From NCBI GenBank assembly GCA_965223585.1, contig CBDCWW010000009.1, positions 248,001 to 312,000 of the forward strand: a stretch of DNA of 64,000 nucleotides. Reading direction: 5' to 3'. The notes under the pieces were generated by a model, which saw nothing but the letters and a program-made list of their open reading frames with translations, was not told the origin of the DNA and did not search any database. The position numbers and the translations under genes were made by a program. Origin of the DNA: CBDCVN01 sp965223585. GTDB lineage: Bacteria; Deinococcota; Deinococci; Deinococcales; Trueperaceae. This document shows, piece by piece, positions 37,209 to 44,620 of this stretch; within the stretch, counting starts at the first letter, position 1, and each line of letters opens with the position of its first letter.

Positions 37209-37236
37209 GCAGGGGCACGTTGCAGTGTGCCCCTGC
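37209..37236. repeat. REP-like palindrome
   Basis: 28 bp with near-perfect dyad symmetry (two mismatched pairs) around GGGGCACGTTGCAGTGTG. It is a variant of the perfect copies at 40027 and 42376 and shares ~30 bp of upstream sequence (AAAATTTTTTTCAAcGGTTGG) with the 42376 copy. It sits between the VR and the RT gene. Confidence 0.75.
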
Positions 37237-37299
37237 TGAACAAGGTTAGTGGCTTGTTTTATTATCAACAACAAGAATAAAACCAAGGAACCTAAAAAC

Positions 37300-38355
37300 A
37301 TGAAGACCTATAAAAACCTCTACAACGAAATAAGCAGCTTCGAAAACCTTTACGAAGCATGGCGAAAAGCACGTAGAGGTAAACGCCATACCAAAAATGC
37401 AGCAACATTCGAACAAAATCTAGATAAACAACTCCTAAAACTTCATGAAGAACTAAGCACAGAAAGCTGGCAAGCAGGTGGTTACCGTAGTTTTACTATC
37501 CATGAACCAAAACGACGTAAAATAAGCGCAGCTCCTTTTGGTGACAGAGTTGTACATCACGCACTTGTCCGCATAATAGAACCGCTATATGAACGTAAAT
37601 TTATCTTCGATAGCTACGCAAGCCGTGTAGGTAAAGGTACACACAAAGCTCTAGACCGCTGTACCACATTTATGAAACGCTACAAATATGTTTTACCTTG
37701 TGATATTGAACAATTCTTTCCTGCAATAGACCATACTGTCTTGAAAACTATTCTAGCTCGTAACATCGTTTGTGACTCTACTATAAACCTATGTAACAAA
37801 ATTATAGATAGTGGCACAGGTATTTTAGCAGAAATGTATACCCTGCGCTGGTTCCACGGTGACAATCTTTTTACTGCTAACAGAGCACGTGGTTTGCCTA
37901 TTGGTAATTTAACCAGTCAATTCTGGGCAAATGTCTATATGAATGAACTAGACCAATTTATTAAACATAACTTGCGTTGTAAAGGGTATTTGCGCTATGT
38001 AGATGATTTTTTGCTCTTTGCTGACGATAAACTCACTCTGCATCAGTGGCGTGACAAAATAATTACTTTCCTAGCTTCCTTACGCCTAACAATCCATTCT
38101 TTTCGTGCACAACCTCGTTCTGTTCAACAAGGTTTAACTTTTCTAGGTTTTAGAATGTACCCTAGTCACCGTTTACTCAAACGCAGTAGGGGCATTGCAT
38201 ACAGAAGGCACTTAAAGAATTTATACAAGGGCTTTAAAAATGATCATATTACTCGTGAACAATTAAATGCAAGCGTCATGTCATGGCTCGGGCATATTAA
38301 ACATGGTGATACATGGGTTTTAGGTAAGAGTGTTTTGGGCGAAGCAATGACTTAG
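37300..38355 (+). CDS. DGR reverse transcriptase
   Basis: 351 residues from ATG at 37300, preferred to a codon 51 bp upstream because RT homologues begin near MKTYKNLYNEI. RT motifs are clear: RKISAAPFGDRVVHHAL (motif 1-2), CDIEQFFPAIDH (motif 3 Asp), LPIGNLTSQFWANVYMNELD near residue 200 (the IGNLTSQ form characteristic of DGR RTs), LRYVDDFLLFADD (catalytic YVDD, ~233) and a C-terminal LTFLGFRMYP. It copies TR RNA with errors at adenines and feeds the cDNA into VR. It shares a base with the next gene (TAGTG). Confidence 0.95.
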   Translation: MKTYKNLYNEISSFENLYEAWRKARRGKRHTKNAATFEQNLDKQLLKLHEELSTESWQAGGYRSFTIHEPKRRKISAAPFGDRVVHHALVRIIEPLYERKFIFDSYASRVGKGTHKALDRCTTFMKRYKYVLPCDIEQFFPAIDHTVLKTILARNIVCDSTINLCNKIIDSGTGILAEMYTLRWFHGDNLFTANRARGLPIGNLTSQFWANVYMNELDQFIKHNLRCKGYLRYVDDFLLFADDKLTLHQWRDKIITFLASLRLTIHSFRAQPRSVQQGLTFLGFRMYPSHRLLKRSRGIAYRRHLKNLYKGFKNDHITREQLNASVMSWLGHIKHGDTWVLGKSVLGEAMT

Positions 38356-38687
38356 TGCCAAGCCAATCCCCTATCTTTACAAAAACTGAATCTTTCATGC
38401 TGTGGCTTTTCCAGCATACAAAGAAGTTTCCTCGTGAGGAACGCTTTAGACTAGCTGCACGCATTGAATCAGTAGCATTTACATTTCACGAAAGCCTCCT
38501 CTACGCAGCAAAAACAAAAGACTTAAGCAAATATTTGCCTAAAGCAGATGCAGAGCTAGATATGCTAAGAGCTTACCTGCGCTTTTCTTTGGAATTAACA
38601 TACACCACACCTAAACAATATCAATACGCTGCTGGACTAATGACCGAGTTAGGTAAATTATTGGGTGCTTGGCTGAAACAATCATAG
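38355..38687 (+). CDS. avd: Avd-like four-helix-bundle accessory protein
   Basis: 110 residues from a GTG that overlaps the RT stop. Predominantly helical with the pattern of the four-helix-bundle/Avd family (KKFPREERFRLAARIESVAFTFHESLL, then LRAYLRFSLELTYTTPKQYQYAAGLMTELGKLLGAW). In Bordetella phage, Avd forms a basic pentamer that binds the RT and is essential for mutagenic homing. Its place between RT and TR makes the assignment strong even though the sequence is short. Confidence 0.85.
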   Translation: MPSQSPIFTKTESFMLWLFQHTKKFPREERFRLAARIESVAFTFHESLLYAAKTKDLSKYLPKADAELDMLRAYLRFSLELTYTTPKQYQYAAGLMTELGKLLGAWLKQS

Positions 38688-38717
38688 CTATAATCATACT
38701 AGGGGCTTCGGAGAGCG

Positions 38718-38828
38718 CGTGCTGCGCGGCGGTTCGTTCAACAATAACTCTAACAATGTGCGTGCTGCCATCCGCAACAACAACAATGCCGACAATGCCA
38801 ACAACAATATTGGTTTCCGTTGCGCCCG
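38718..38828 (+). repeat. DGR template repeat (TR)
   Basis: 111 bp lying 30 bp after the avd stop, exactly 1764 bp from the VR. It holds 13 AAY codons plus ATC, GAC and ATT when read in the VR frame (29 adenines). It is non-coding in itself; transcribed with flanking RNA it would serve as template. Its GC-rich framework stands out from the AT-rich surroundings. Confidence 0.97.
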
Positions 38829-39085
38829 ACCTTGCACCGCTGTGAGTCAATTGTTCACGGATAATTGAGCGGCGTAAGAGTGCCGAATGCTCCTGCCCAG
38901 ACAAGCGGGCAAATATAAAATTGCACCATCTGTTCTAGTAGCTTGCGAACGTTCAGGTGGTGTTTTAATCTAGGTTATAGAAGATCTAGGATTTTGAAAA
39001 GTGAAATGGAGAACAAAAATTTTAACCGTTAAAAGCTCAAGAATTTAATACAGGAAATGCATTTTTCTTGTATTTAATAAACATC

Positions 39086-39946
39086 ATGAAATATAACCCA
39101 AACATACACCACCGCCGATCAATACGTTTACAGGGCTATGATTATTCACAAGAGGGATTATATTTTATTACGATCTGCACCCAAAATAAATTATGTTTGT
39201 TTGGAAAAATTGAAGATGGGAACATGCAGTTAAACGTTGCCGGAAACATGATTAGACAACAGTGGTTAGGGTTGGTGCATCGTTTTAATAAGATCAAATT
39301 ACATGAATTTGTCGTCATGCCAAACCATTTCCACGGAATCATAGAATTGGTAGGGGTACCCCTTGTGGGTACCCAAAACGACGACAATCCCCATTTTGCA
39401 AATCAACCAGAAACGGAACAATCACAAATGGGGCAATTACCAATAATCGGGCAACAAAACGTAGGGGTACCCCTTGTGGGTACCCCAAACGACGACAATC
39501 CCCATTTCGTAGAACAACCACAAACGCCACAACCACAAACACCACAATCACAAACACGGCAATCGCAAACGGGGCAATTATCAATTGTATTAGGGCAACC
39601 ACAAGGGATTGCCCCTACAACCAACATTCAAAATGCGAAAAATCGACCAAAAATTGAACGACCACAAACGGAACAATCGCAAACGGGGCAATTATCAATT
39701 ATGGGGCAACCACAAGGAATTGCCCCCACGGTTACGGTTGGTGATGTGGTTGGGGCATTTAAATCATTGTCTGCCAATGAATATATCAAAAACGTTAAAC
39801 AAAACAATTGGCAACCATTCAATAAAAAATTGTGGCAACGCAATTATTACGAACACATCATTCGTAATGAAAAGTCCTATCAGTGTATATCTGAATACAT
39901 TATTAATAACGCCAAAAAATGGGCAGATGATTGCTATCACGTTTAA
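39086..39946 (+). CDS. REP-associated tyrosine transposase (RAYT, TnpA-REP, IS200-like Y1)
   Basis: 286 residues from ATG at 39086 (a TTG 18 bp upstream is less likely). It opens HHRRSIRLQGYDYSQEGLYFITICTQ, typical of RAYTs, with the HUH metal motif PNHFHGI at ~residue 80 and a catalytic-type Tyr in WQRNYYEHIIRNEKSY near the C-terminus. Between these lies a ~110-residue insert coded by REP-like palindromes and a PQTPQ/SQTGQ repeat. RAYTs process REP palindromes at single-stranded DNA; three such palindromes lie within 3.5 kb. Whether the insert is tolerated is unknown. Confidence 0.9.
   Translation: MKYNPNIHHRRSIRLQGYDYSQEGLYFITICTQNKLCLFGKIEDGNMQLNVAGNMIRQQWLGLVHRFNKIKLHEFVVMPNHFHGIIELVGVPLVGTQNDDNPHFANQPETEQSQMGQLPIIGQQNVGVPLVGTPNDDNPHFVEQPQTPQPQTPQSQTRQSQTGQLSIVLGQPQGIAPTTNIQNAKNRPKIERPQTEQSQTGQLSIMGQPQGIAPTVTVGDVVGAFKSLSANEYIKNVKQNNWQPFNKKLWQRNYYEHIIRNEKSYQCISEYIINNAKKWADDCYHV
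39350..39508. repeat. Two REP-like 48-bp repeats inside the RAYT gene
   Basis: Copies at 39350-39397 and 39461-39508 share GTAGGGGTACCCCTTGTGG and the following GACGACAATCCCCATTT, and both code for GVPLVGT-NDDNPHF. Each contains a self-complementary GGGGTACCCC. Confidence 0.8.
39593..39729. repeat. Two further REP-like repeats inside the RAYT gene
   Basis: Copies at 39593-39618 and 39703-39729 are GGGCAACCACAAGGRATTGCCC palindromes (stem GGGGCAA/TTGCCCC) coding for QPQGIAPT. The intervening CAAACGGGGCAATTATCAAT is repeated too. Confidence 0.75.
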
Positions 39947-40026
39947 ATATAGGAATGTTGAACAGTTTTTGCAGGCAGTAAGGGTACTCATCAAAAACAG
40001 ATTGCTAAATTTTTTATAGCATTATG

Positions 40027-40054
40027 GTAGGGGCACGCTGCAGCGTGCCCCTAC
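40027..40054. repeat. REP palindrome, perfect copy
   Basis: 28-bp perfect palindrome centred on GGGGCACGCTGCAGCGTG. The following ~35 bp (CGGGGATATTGCGCCC and on) are shared with the copy at 42376. Confidence 0.85.
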
Positions 40055-40255
40055 GGGGATATTGCGCCCTTTTTTGCTTTGCATTTGACCTGAAAACATC
40101 TATCTTTGGATTTACGGTTAAGTTTGACAAACCTAAATCATTATCAACCGCTTCTCTGTTAACTGTTTGCAGGAAAGCAAAAGTATAGATTCTAACGAGA
40201 TGATGACTTGGCTTTATTCCCATCATGGGTATATTACTTTTAATGATGGCTTGCT

Positions 40256-40372
40256 ATGGAATATAAGGAAATCATTTGGATTGGCTCATCTCTAAAAGAC
40301 CTAAAAGATCTTCCTGATGAGGTACGAAAGGACATAGGGTTTGTGTTATGGAATATACAGCAAAGGAGTTAG
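40256..40372 (+). pseudogene. Truncated phage Gp49/HigB-like toxin
   Basis: 38 codons: MEYKEIIWIGSSLKDLKDLP, then DEVRKDIGFVLWNIQQRS and stop. This is the N-terminal third of the Gp49/HigB-type RelE-superfamily toxins (IIWLGSSLKDL-x-FPxEVRxxIGxAL); the catalytic C-terminal ~70 residues are missing. It sits directly upstream of the XRE antitoxin gene, in normal toxin-first order, so a deletion has removed the toxin and left the antitoxin. Confidence 0.7.
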
Positions 40373-40378
40373 CAAAAA

Positions 40379-40747
40379 ATGAGTGATATAGATACTAAAG
40401 CCACCCTTAGTTCAGGCAATGTGTTTGCTGATATGGACATCCCTAACCCTGAAGAATTCATGCTCAAAGCAAAGCTTGCTCTTATAATTACAAAAACTAT
40501 TGAAAGGCGTGGTTGGACACAACAACATGCTGCTGAGATTCTAGGTATAAAGCAACCTAAAGTTTCATATTTGAAACATGGGAGTGGTCTAGATCATTTT
40601 TCTGTTGAGAGATTACTAGAGTTTATTAGCAAACTTGGGCGGGAAATTGTGATTATGGTTTCTCGCCAGCAAGGAGACTTGCCTCCTGAAAAAGTTGTTA
40701 TTCCCCCTATTTTAGAAGCACAACAAAGTAAGCAAACTAGTATATGA
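40379..40747 (+). CDS. XRE-family antitoxin (HigA-like)
   Basis: 122 residues. A helix-turn-helix spans ~39-75 (RGWTQQHAAEILGIKQPKVSYLKHG). The N-terminal segment FADMDIPNPEEFMLKAKLALII and the C-terminal SRQQGDLPPEKV are typical of antitoxins partnered with Gp49/HigB toxins. AAAGGAG 11 nt before the ATG lies inside the toxin remnant. It appears intact while its toxin is truncated. Confidence 0.8.
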   Translation: MSDIDTKATLSSGNVFADMDIPNPEEFMLKAKLALIITKTIERRGWTQQHAAEILGIKQPKVSYLKHGSGLDHFSVERLLEFISKLGREIVIMVSRQQGDLPPEKVVIPPILEAQQSKQTSI

Positions 40748-40764
40748 GCTAAGCACAGCAATAT

Positions 40765-40897
40765 AAATCAGAAGCTTTCTCAGCTATACATGAAATTATA
40801 GATTCCTTATATCAAGCAGGTACAATTAATAAGAAAACATAGTCTTGATGAGACATGCCTCGAGCCAATTACAAAAGTTAAGAGCAAATGGTTATGA
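40765..40897 (+). pseudogene. Frameshifted antitoxin fragment
   Basis: KSEAFSAIHEIIDSLYQAG then TINKKT runs into a stop; a shift of frame continues SLDETCLEPITKVKSKWL. The joined sequence resembles the N-terminus of HTH antitoxins (SEAF-AIHE..GLYxAGVIDKxTMREFDExCL-P). The rest of the gene is absent. Confidence 0.55.
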
Positions 40898-40979
40898 TGT
40901 TTTAGTTTTTATTTATTCTTTTATTCTATCCTGCTATTCACTATTCGTCAAGATCATGCAAGGATTGGGTGCTTCTGTA

Positions 40980-41750
40980 CTAAAGCTCCTCAATTTCTTC
41001 AATACTCAAGCCTGTTGTATTAGCTATTATTTGTATGTCTACACCCGTTTGCTTAAGATTTTTTGCTATTTCATAAGAACGTTCATCACGCCCTTCTTCA
41101 TGTCCTTCACCCCTAATCTTTTGTAAAAAAGGACTATTCATTAAATAATCTTCTTTTTCTAACTGCTCTTGAATCATTTTTACTAACCTCTCATCATGTA
41201 ACAACACTAGAAACAATTCTAAAAGCCTTGTTCTATCTTTATTATCAGCATTTTTCTTTATCTTGTCTACTGCTTCAAATGCCTCTTCCTCTGGCTTTTT
41301 ACGCTTTGCCAATGCTGATAATGCCCACATAGCTGGACTGTCTGTTTTTTAAAATTCACTAGCCTCTACTTCTTCAAGCCTTATTGCTTTGTAAACCCAT
41401 CTGACCCCACCTATACTATGTTCCCCTGTATCATCTTTACCTTTGTTATTTAAGTATAAGACAACACTTTGTATAGGCTTCTTTAGATTTTCGCTTATCC
41501 TTGACATGTAATTGAGCATTCGCCACTTCATCACCTCAGTGTCGTCACCAGCTTCAAATTCAACGTGGAATACTATTTCTTTACCACTGGCGAACGTTAC
41601 TGTAAATACTTGATCTGACCTTATAGCGCTAACAGGTAGTTCTATATCGCTTTGTTCAATGCTTTGTATAGGTTCTTCCATTAGCCATTCTGCAAAAGCC
41701 TTAGGAAAACCTTTAAATAGTCTCTTTAGCGGATTGTCTGTTTCGGCCAC
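40980..41750 (-). pseudogene. Rpn/PD-(D/E)XK transposase-like nuclease gene with a nonsense codon
   Basis: Two same-frame parts (41349-41750 and 40980-41330) are separated only by TAA at 41349-41351, in EASEF-stop-KTDSPAMWALSAL. The N-terminal half has the PD-(D/E)XK-like region VFTVTFASGKEIVFHVEFEAGDD and VLYLNNKGKDDTG; the C-terminal half has the usual MNSPFLQKIRGEGHEEGRDE and an HTH-like tail. Rpn proteins are recombination-promoting nucleases. A TTA to TAA change explains the break; the two halves may also be translated separately. Confidence 0.75.
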
Positions 41751-41914
41751 AGGTTATTATACAGGCTATGGGAAAGCTCAGAGGTGTTTTTTAAAGTAAA
41801 CATCATGAGTTGTTTAATCTTTATAGAATAGGAGGTTTTGGGTTAGCTCGAGTACGAAATAAAAAACAAATCCTGACATTTTTAGAGTGTTGACTCGAGT
41901 GATGTTTTTAAAGT

Positions 41915-42236
41915 TTAGTTCTGTAGTTGTTCTACTTCCTCGACATTCAAACCTGTAAGCCTTGCTGTGCGTTCTACATCCATACCTTCTCGCCTCATGT
42001 TTCTAGCTATTTCGTGACGTTCTTCTTCACGTCCTTTATCCTTCATCCTTCTGATAAAAGGAGTGTCTAAGGGAAAATCCTGTATCAATTCGTTCTCTAT
42101 CATTTCTGACAATCTCTCATCTTCTATTAGTGCTACTAGTATAGATAATAACTCAGTCTTAAGTCCATTCTATCAATGTTGATCAGTCTGCTCGAGCAAC
42201 TCATCAAGCAAAGCCTCTTCTTCAGCAGAAGGGTTA
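41915..42236 (-). pseudogene. Decayed C-terminal fragment of a second Rpn-like gene
   Basis: The clear part (41915-42112) encodes MSEMIENELIQDFPLDTPF..KDKGREEERHEIARNMRREG, the same C-terminal layout as the Rpn gene next door. Upstream, ELLSILVALIEDERL and, in another frame, NPSAEEEALLDELLEQTDQ continue the resemblance with at least one frameshift and stops. The N-terminal nuclease half is missing. Confidence 0.6.
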
Positions 42237-42241
42237 ATTCA

Positions 42242-42322
42242 TCAAGATCATGCAAGGATTGGGTGCTTCTGCACTAAAGCTCCTCAATTTCTTCAATACT
42301 CAAGCCTGTTATATTAGCTATT
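42242..42322. repeat. 81-bp duplication of the Rpn gene 3' end
   Basis: 42242-42322 repeats 40948-41028 with two mismatches, in the same orientation. The first copy covers the stop region of the Rpn pseudogene; the second is orphaned between the Rpn fragment and a REP palindrome. Confidence 0.85.
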
Positions 42323-42375
42323 AAAGGTAGGGATTTTAAAAACAGCGAAACGTCCAAAATTTTTTTCAAAGGTTG

Positions 42376-42403
42376 GTAGGGGCACGCTGCAGCGTGCCCC
42401 TAC
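42376..42403. repeat. REP palindrome, perfect copy
   Basis: Identical to the 28-bp palindrome at 40027, with shared flanks on both sides (AAAATTTTTTTCAAAGGTTGG before, CGGGGAT and CCCTTTT-TGCTTTGC after). Confidence 0.85.
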
Positions 42404-42526
42404 GGGGATGCTACACCCTTTTGTGCTTTGCGAATATGTTAGATCCCCACGGAAATGCCATGCCTATAATTATGTAACGCCCTTTTCTACTTTACAAACG
42501 CCAGCACATAGTTCTGTTTTCTGAAT

Positions 42527-43327
42527 TCAGTCAATTACTACACCTGTAGCTGTAAAACTTATGCGCTCTGGCTTTGTACCCACTAAGCCCTCGAGCACTC
42601 CACCTGCAACTTCACGAAAAATAGCTAGGCCTTCAGTTTCATTATGTTGAATCATAAGATCTGTGCCTATTAGTAGCAAGCCGCCTAAACTAGCTGCAAA
42701 TTCATAAAGGACTTGCTTATCTTGGTCAGTAAACAATAAAAAGTCTGGACTACTATTAAAGAAACCCTGTAGGTGTTGCCTCACAGCGTCATACTCTGCT
42801 TGGCCCAAACCATCGTAACTATCATAGTAAATGCTATAGCTGGCATTGACTAAAAAAGAAAAAGCCCGCTCAACATCATAAACCTCACCGCCAAATTCAC
42901 TAGCTCTGGTTTCAAAAAATGACAAGCCATTGTAGAGTAGCTCTTCAAAGAAGGCTTGCTCGTCTGGGCTCGAGGCAAAAGCTTGAGCAAGTAGTGGTGG
43001 TACTAGCCGATCTGATACAGGCGTGAAGCTGGTTATAGCAGTTTCAAATTCAGAAGTAGTTGGGTTTATACTAGTTTCTGGTGGTGACTGAGTAGTTCCT
43101 GCTATGGCTTGATCAGCTAGCATTTGTGCAGTTAACATGTTAGAAGTCAACATACTAGTAAGCTGCATAGATTGCATGTTGTTCATAATGGTGGTGTCAA
43201 GCGTAGCTGAAATCATGTTGTTCCATGTGTAACCAGTGTGAGGATTAGTAAACTGTGCTTGAACCAGTACTGTAAAAATAAATAGCAAGGCAATGGGGAA
43301 AGTTTTTCTATAGTGTTTTATAAGCAT
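42527..43327 (-). CDS. Secreted protein of unknown function
   Basis: 266 residues with a signal peptide (FPIALLFIFTVLVQAQ) and AAAGGA 8 nt before the ATG. Residues ~35-80 are Met/Gln/Thr-rich; the rest has a helical region with LPP-like pattern YDAVRQHLQGFFNSSPDFLLFTDQDKQVLYEFAA..GGLLLIG, which reminds me of DUF6683-type proteins, though I cannot confirm this. It is isolated between repeat-rich DNA and the response regulator. Confidence 0.65.
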   Translation of the reverse strand: MLIKHYRKTFPIALLFIFTVLVQAQFTNPHTGYTWNNMISATLDTTIMNNMQSMQLTSMLTSNMLTAQMLADQAIAGTTQSPPETSINPTTSEFETAITSFTPVSDRLVPPLLAQAFASSPDEQAFFEELLYNGLSFFETRASEFGGEVYDVERAFSFLVNASYSIYYDSYDGLGQAEYDAVRQHLQGFFNSSPDFLLFTDQDKQVLYEFAASLGGLLLIGTDLMIQHNETEGLAIFREVAGGVLEGLVGTKPERISFTATGVVID

Positions 43328-43354
43328 AGTTAAAATCCTTTATTTAAACTTAAA

Positions 43355-43480
43355 ATTTATAGTGGTCCAGAAAAATCTTGGGTTTACCCTCGCCTGCCCC
43401 AGCCTGTATTAGAGCATGGCGAAGGGAATGCAGTGAAGAGCTGCCCCAAACCTCGGAGGTTCCGCAAGAAAAACTTTTAT
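43355..43480. repeat. Dispersed repeat remnant
   Basis: TATAGTGGTCCAGAAAAATCTTG at its left end, then CAGCCTGT..GAATGCAGTGAAG and an AAACCTCGGAGGTT palindrome. The first parts match, in inverse orientation, the element at 45968-46205; the palindrome matches the terminators at 18781 and 22628. A related end is at 49533-49546 (CAGAAAAATCTTG). Confidence 0.55.
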
Positions 43481-43513
43481 GGATATCATCAATAGAAGCT
43501 GTTTAGCATAGCC

Positions 43514-44191
43514 TTATTCTTCTCTAAGAACATAACCTACTCCACGTACAGTGTGAATTAGTCTACGCTCTCCTTCGCCCTCGAGCTTTCTACGCAAATA
43601 GCCCACATACACATCTACAACATTACTGCCTCCTGTATATTCAGGCCAAACTTTTTCTTCTATTTCAAAACGGTTAAAGACCTTACCGGGGTTGCGGGCA
43701 AACAGTTCCAAAAGTTCAAATTCTTTAGCAGATAAATCTACTCTACGACCATCACGAAAAACTTCACGCCCATCTAAATTCATTACCAAATCAGCTACAC
43801 GCACTTCACCTGTAACAGCTGGGTTTACACGGCGCAAATGAGCACGCACGCGTGCTAGAAGCTCTTCTATAGAGAACGGTTTTACTAGATAATCATCTGC
43901 ACCAGCATCTAAGCCAACTACTTTGTCATCTATATTATCTTTTGCAGTAAGGATAATAATTGGCGTATTGCTAGTCTTGCGAATACGTCTTGCTACTTCT
44001 AAACCATCTAGTACAGGCAACATAAGGTCAAGAATAACAAGATCAGGATTTAGTTCCCGAAATTTTGAGAGGCCTGTTACACCATCATAAGTTACTACTG
44101 TTTCATAGTTTTCTGCTTGTAATTCTAAATCTATAAACTTAGCGATTTCTTTTTCATCTTCTACAATAAGAACAAGGGGTTTTCTATCCAT
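43514..44191 (-). CDS. OmpR/PhoB-family response regulator, orphan
   Basis: 225 residues. The receiver domain has acidic residues in IVEDEKE (~10), the phospho-acceptor in LVILDLMLP (~53) and Lys in DYLVKPFS (~103). The winged-helix output domain follows (LSAKEFELLELFARNPGKVF, VVDVYVGYLRRKLEGEGE, IHTVRGVGYVLR). A histidine kinase would normally follow in the same operon; instead a repeat and an unrelated gene lie downstream, so its kinase is elsewhere. A CATAAT 7 nt before the ATG and no Shine-Dalgarno suggest a leaderless mRNA. Confidence 0.93.
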   Translation of the reverse strand: MDRKPLVLIVEDEKEIAKFIDLELQAENYETVVTYDGVTGLSKFRELNPDLVILDLMLPVLDGLEVARRIRKTSNTPIIILTAKDNIDDKVVGLDAGADDYLVKPFSIEELLARVRAHLRRVNPAVTGEVRVADLVMNLDGREVFRDGRRVDLSAKEFELLELFARNPGKVFNRFEIEEKVWPEYTGGSNVVDVYVGYLRRKLEGEGERRLIHTVRGVGYVLREE

Positions 44192-44198
44192 ATGTCTA

Positions 44199-44204
44199 AT
44201 TATG
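44199..44204 (-). promoter_or_regulatory. -10 element of the response regulator gene
   Basis: CATAAT on the minus strand, 7 nt upstream of the ATG at 44191; no Shine-Dalgarno. Confidence 0.45.
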
Positions 44205-44453
44205 AGAGAAAAAAGATGAGAGATTTAATGAGAGCATGGTTTTTTACGGAGAATTCTATAATTTATTTCTCATAATCCTTGCTACCAGCCCTCTATGTCC
44301 TAGATTAACACCCTAAGAAAAGGCATATTCGATTCATTAGAGGTTCTTCGCAAATCCTCTAAAAAATTTTGTCGGTATTTTTTGACTTTTTCTTTATCAA
44401 CTCCAATTTTTCTTGCAAAAGCCAACTAAATTGCTTTATACAATAATTATTTG

Positions 44454-44567
44454 ATGCCCGATTTGCGTATACCTAAAAGCCTTCATAGAGACCTTTCCCA
44501 AAAAGCTAATGAAGAAGGTGTTAGCTTAAATCAATACGCATTAAATGTGCTGAGTCGCCATTTTTAA
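44454..44567 (+). CDS. Small ribbon-helix-helix protein (HicB C-terminal-like)
   Basis: 37 residues: MPDLRIPKSLHRDLSQKANE, then EGVSLNQYALNVLSRHF. This is the complete RHH module found at the C-terminus of HicB antitoxins and in stand-alone Arc-like regulators (LRIPKSLHxxLxxxAxxEGVSLNQY). The N-terminal HicB domain and a hicA toxin are not visible, so it is either a minimal RHH repressor or a remnant. No Shine-Dalgarno. Confidence 0.55.
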   Translation: MPDLRIPKSLHRDLSQKANEEGVSLNQYALNVLSRHF

Positions 44568-44620
44568 TTGTTAGGTACATCAAGCACTAGAATGGTCTGA
44601 AATGAAAGTACTTATGCTTA

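Noticed and set aside
37300..38355. Retron or group II intron reverse transcriptase
   Set aside because: IGNLTSQ motif, Avd-like neighbour and a VR/TR pair with adenine-only changes identify a DGR; no intron RNA or msr/msd structure is seen.
38829..39067. A tRNA or structured RNA downstream of the TR
   Set aside because: Short GC-rich words are present but no cloverleaf, T-loop or CCA-type end can be drawn.
39350..39729. Regularly spaced repeats that could suggest a CRISPR array
   Set aside because: Repeats are palindromes of two types, in frame within a RAYT gene, with irregular spacing and no cas genes.
39609..40019. 136-codon frame overlapping the RAYT 3' half
   Set aside because: Same strand, different frame over a repeat-rich gene; its sequence is a shadow of the RAYT codons and lacks a ribosome site.
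42491..42530. Second DGR variable-repeat end
   Set aside because: The words CATAGTTCTGTTTTCTG resemble the sequence after the VR stop (CATAGCTCTGTTTTCTG), but no VR-like coding sequence precedes them; probably a shared short flank.
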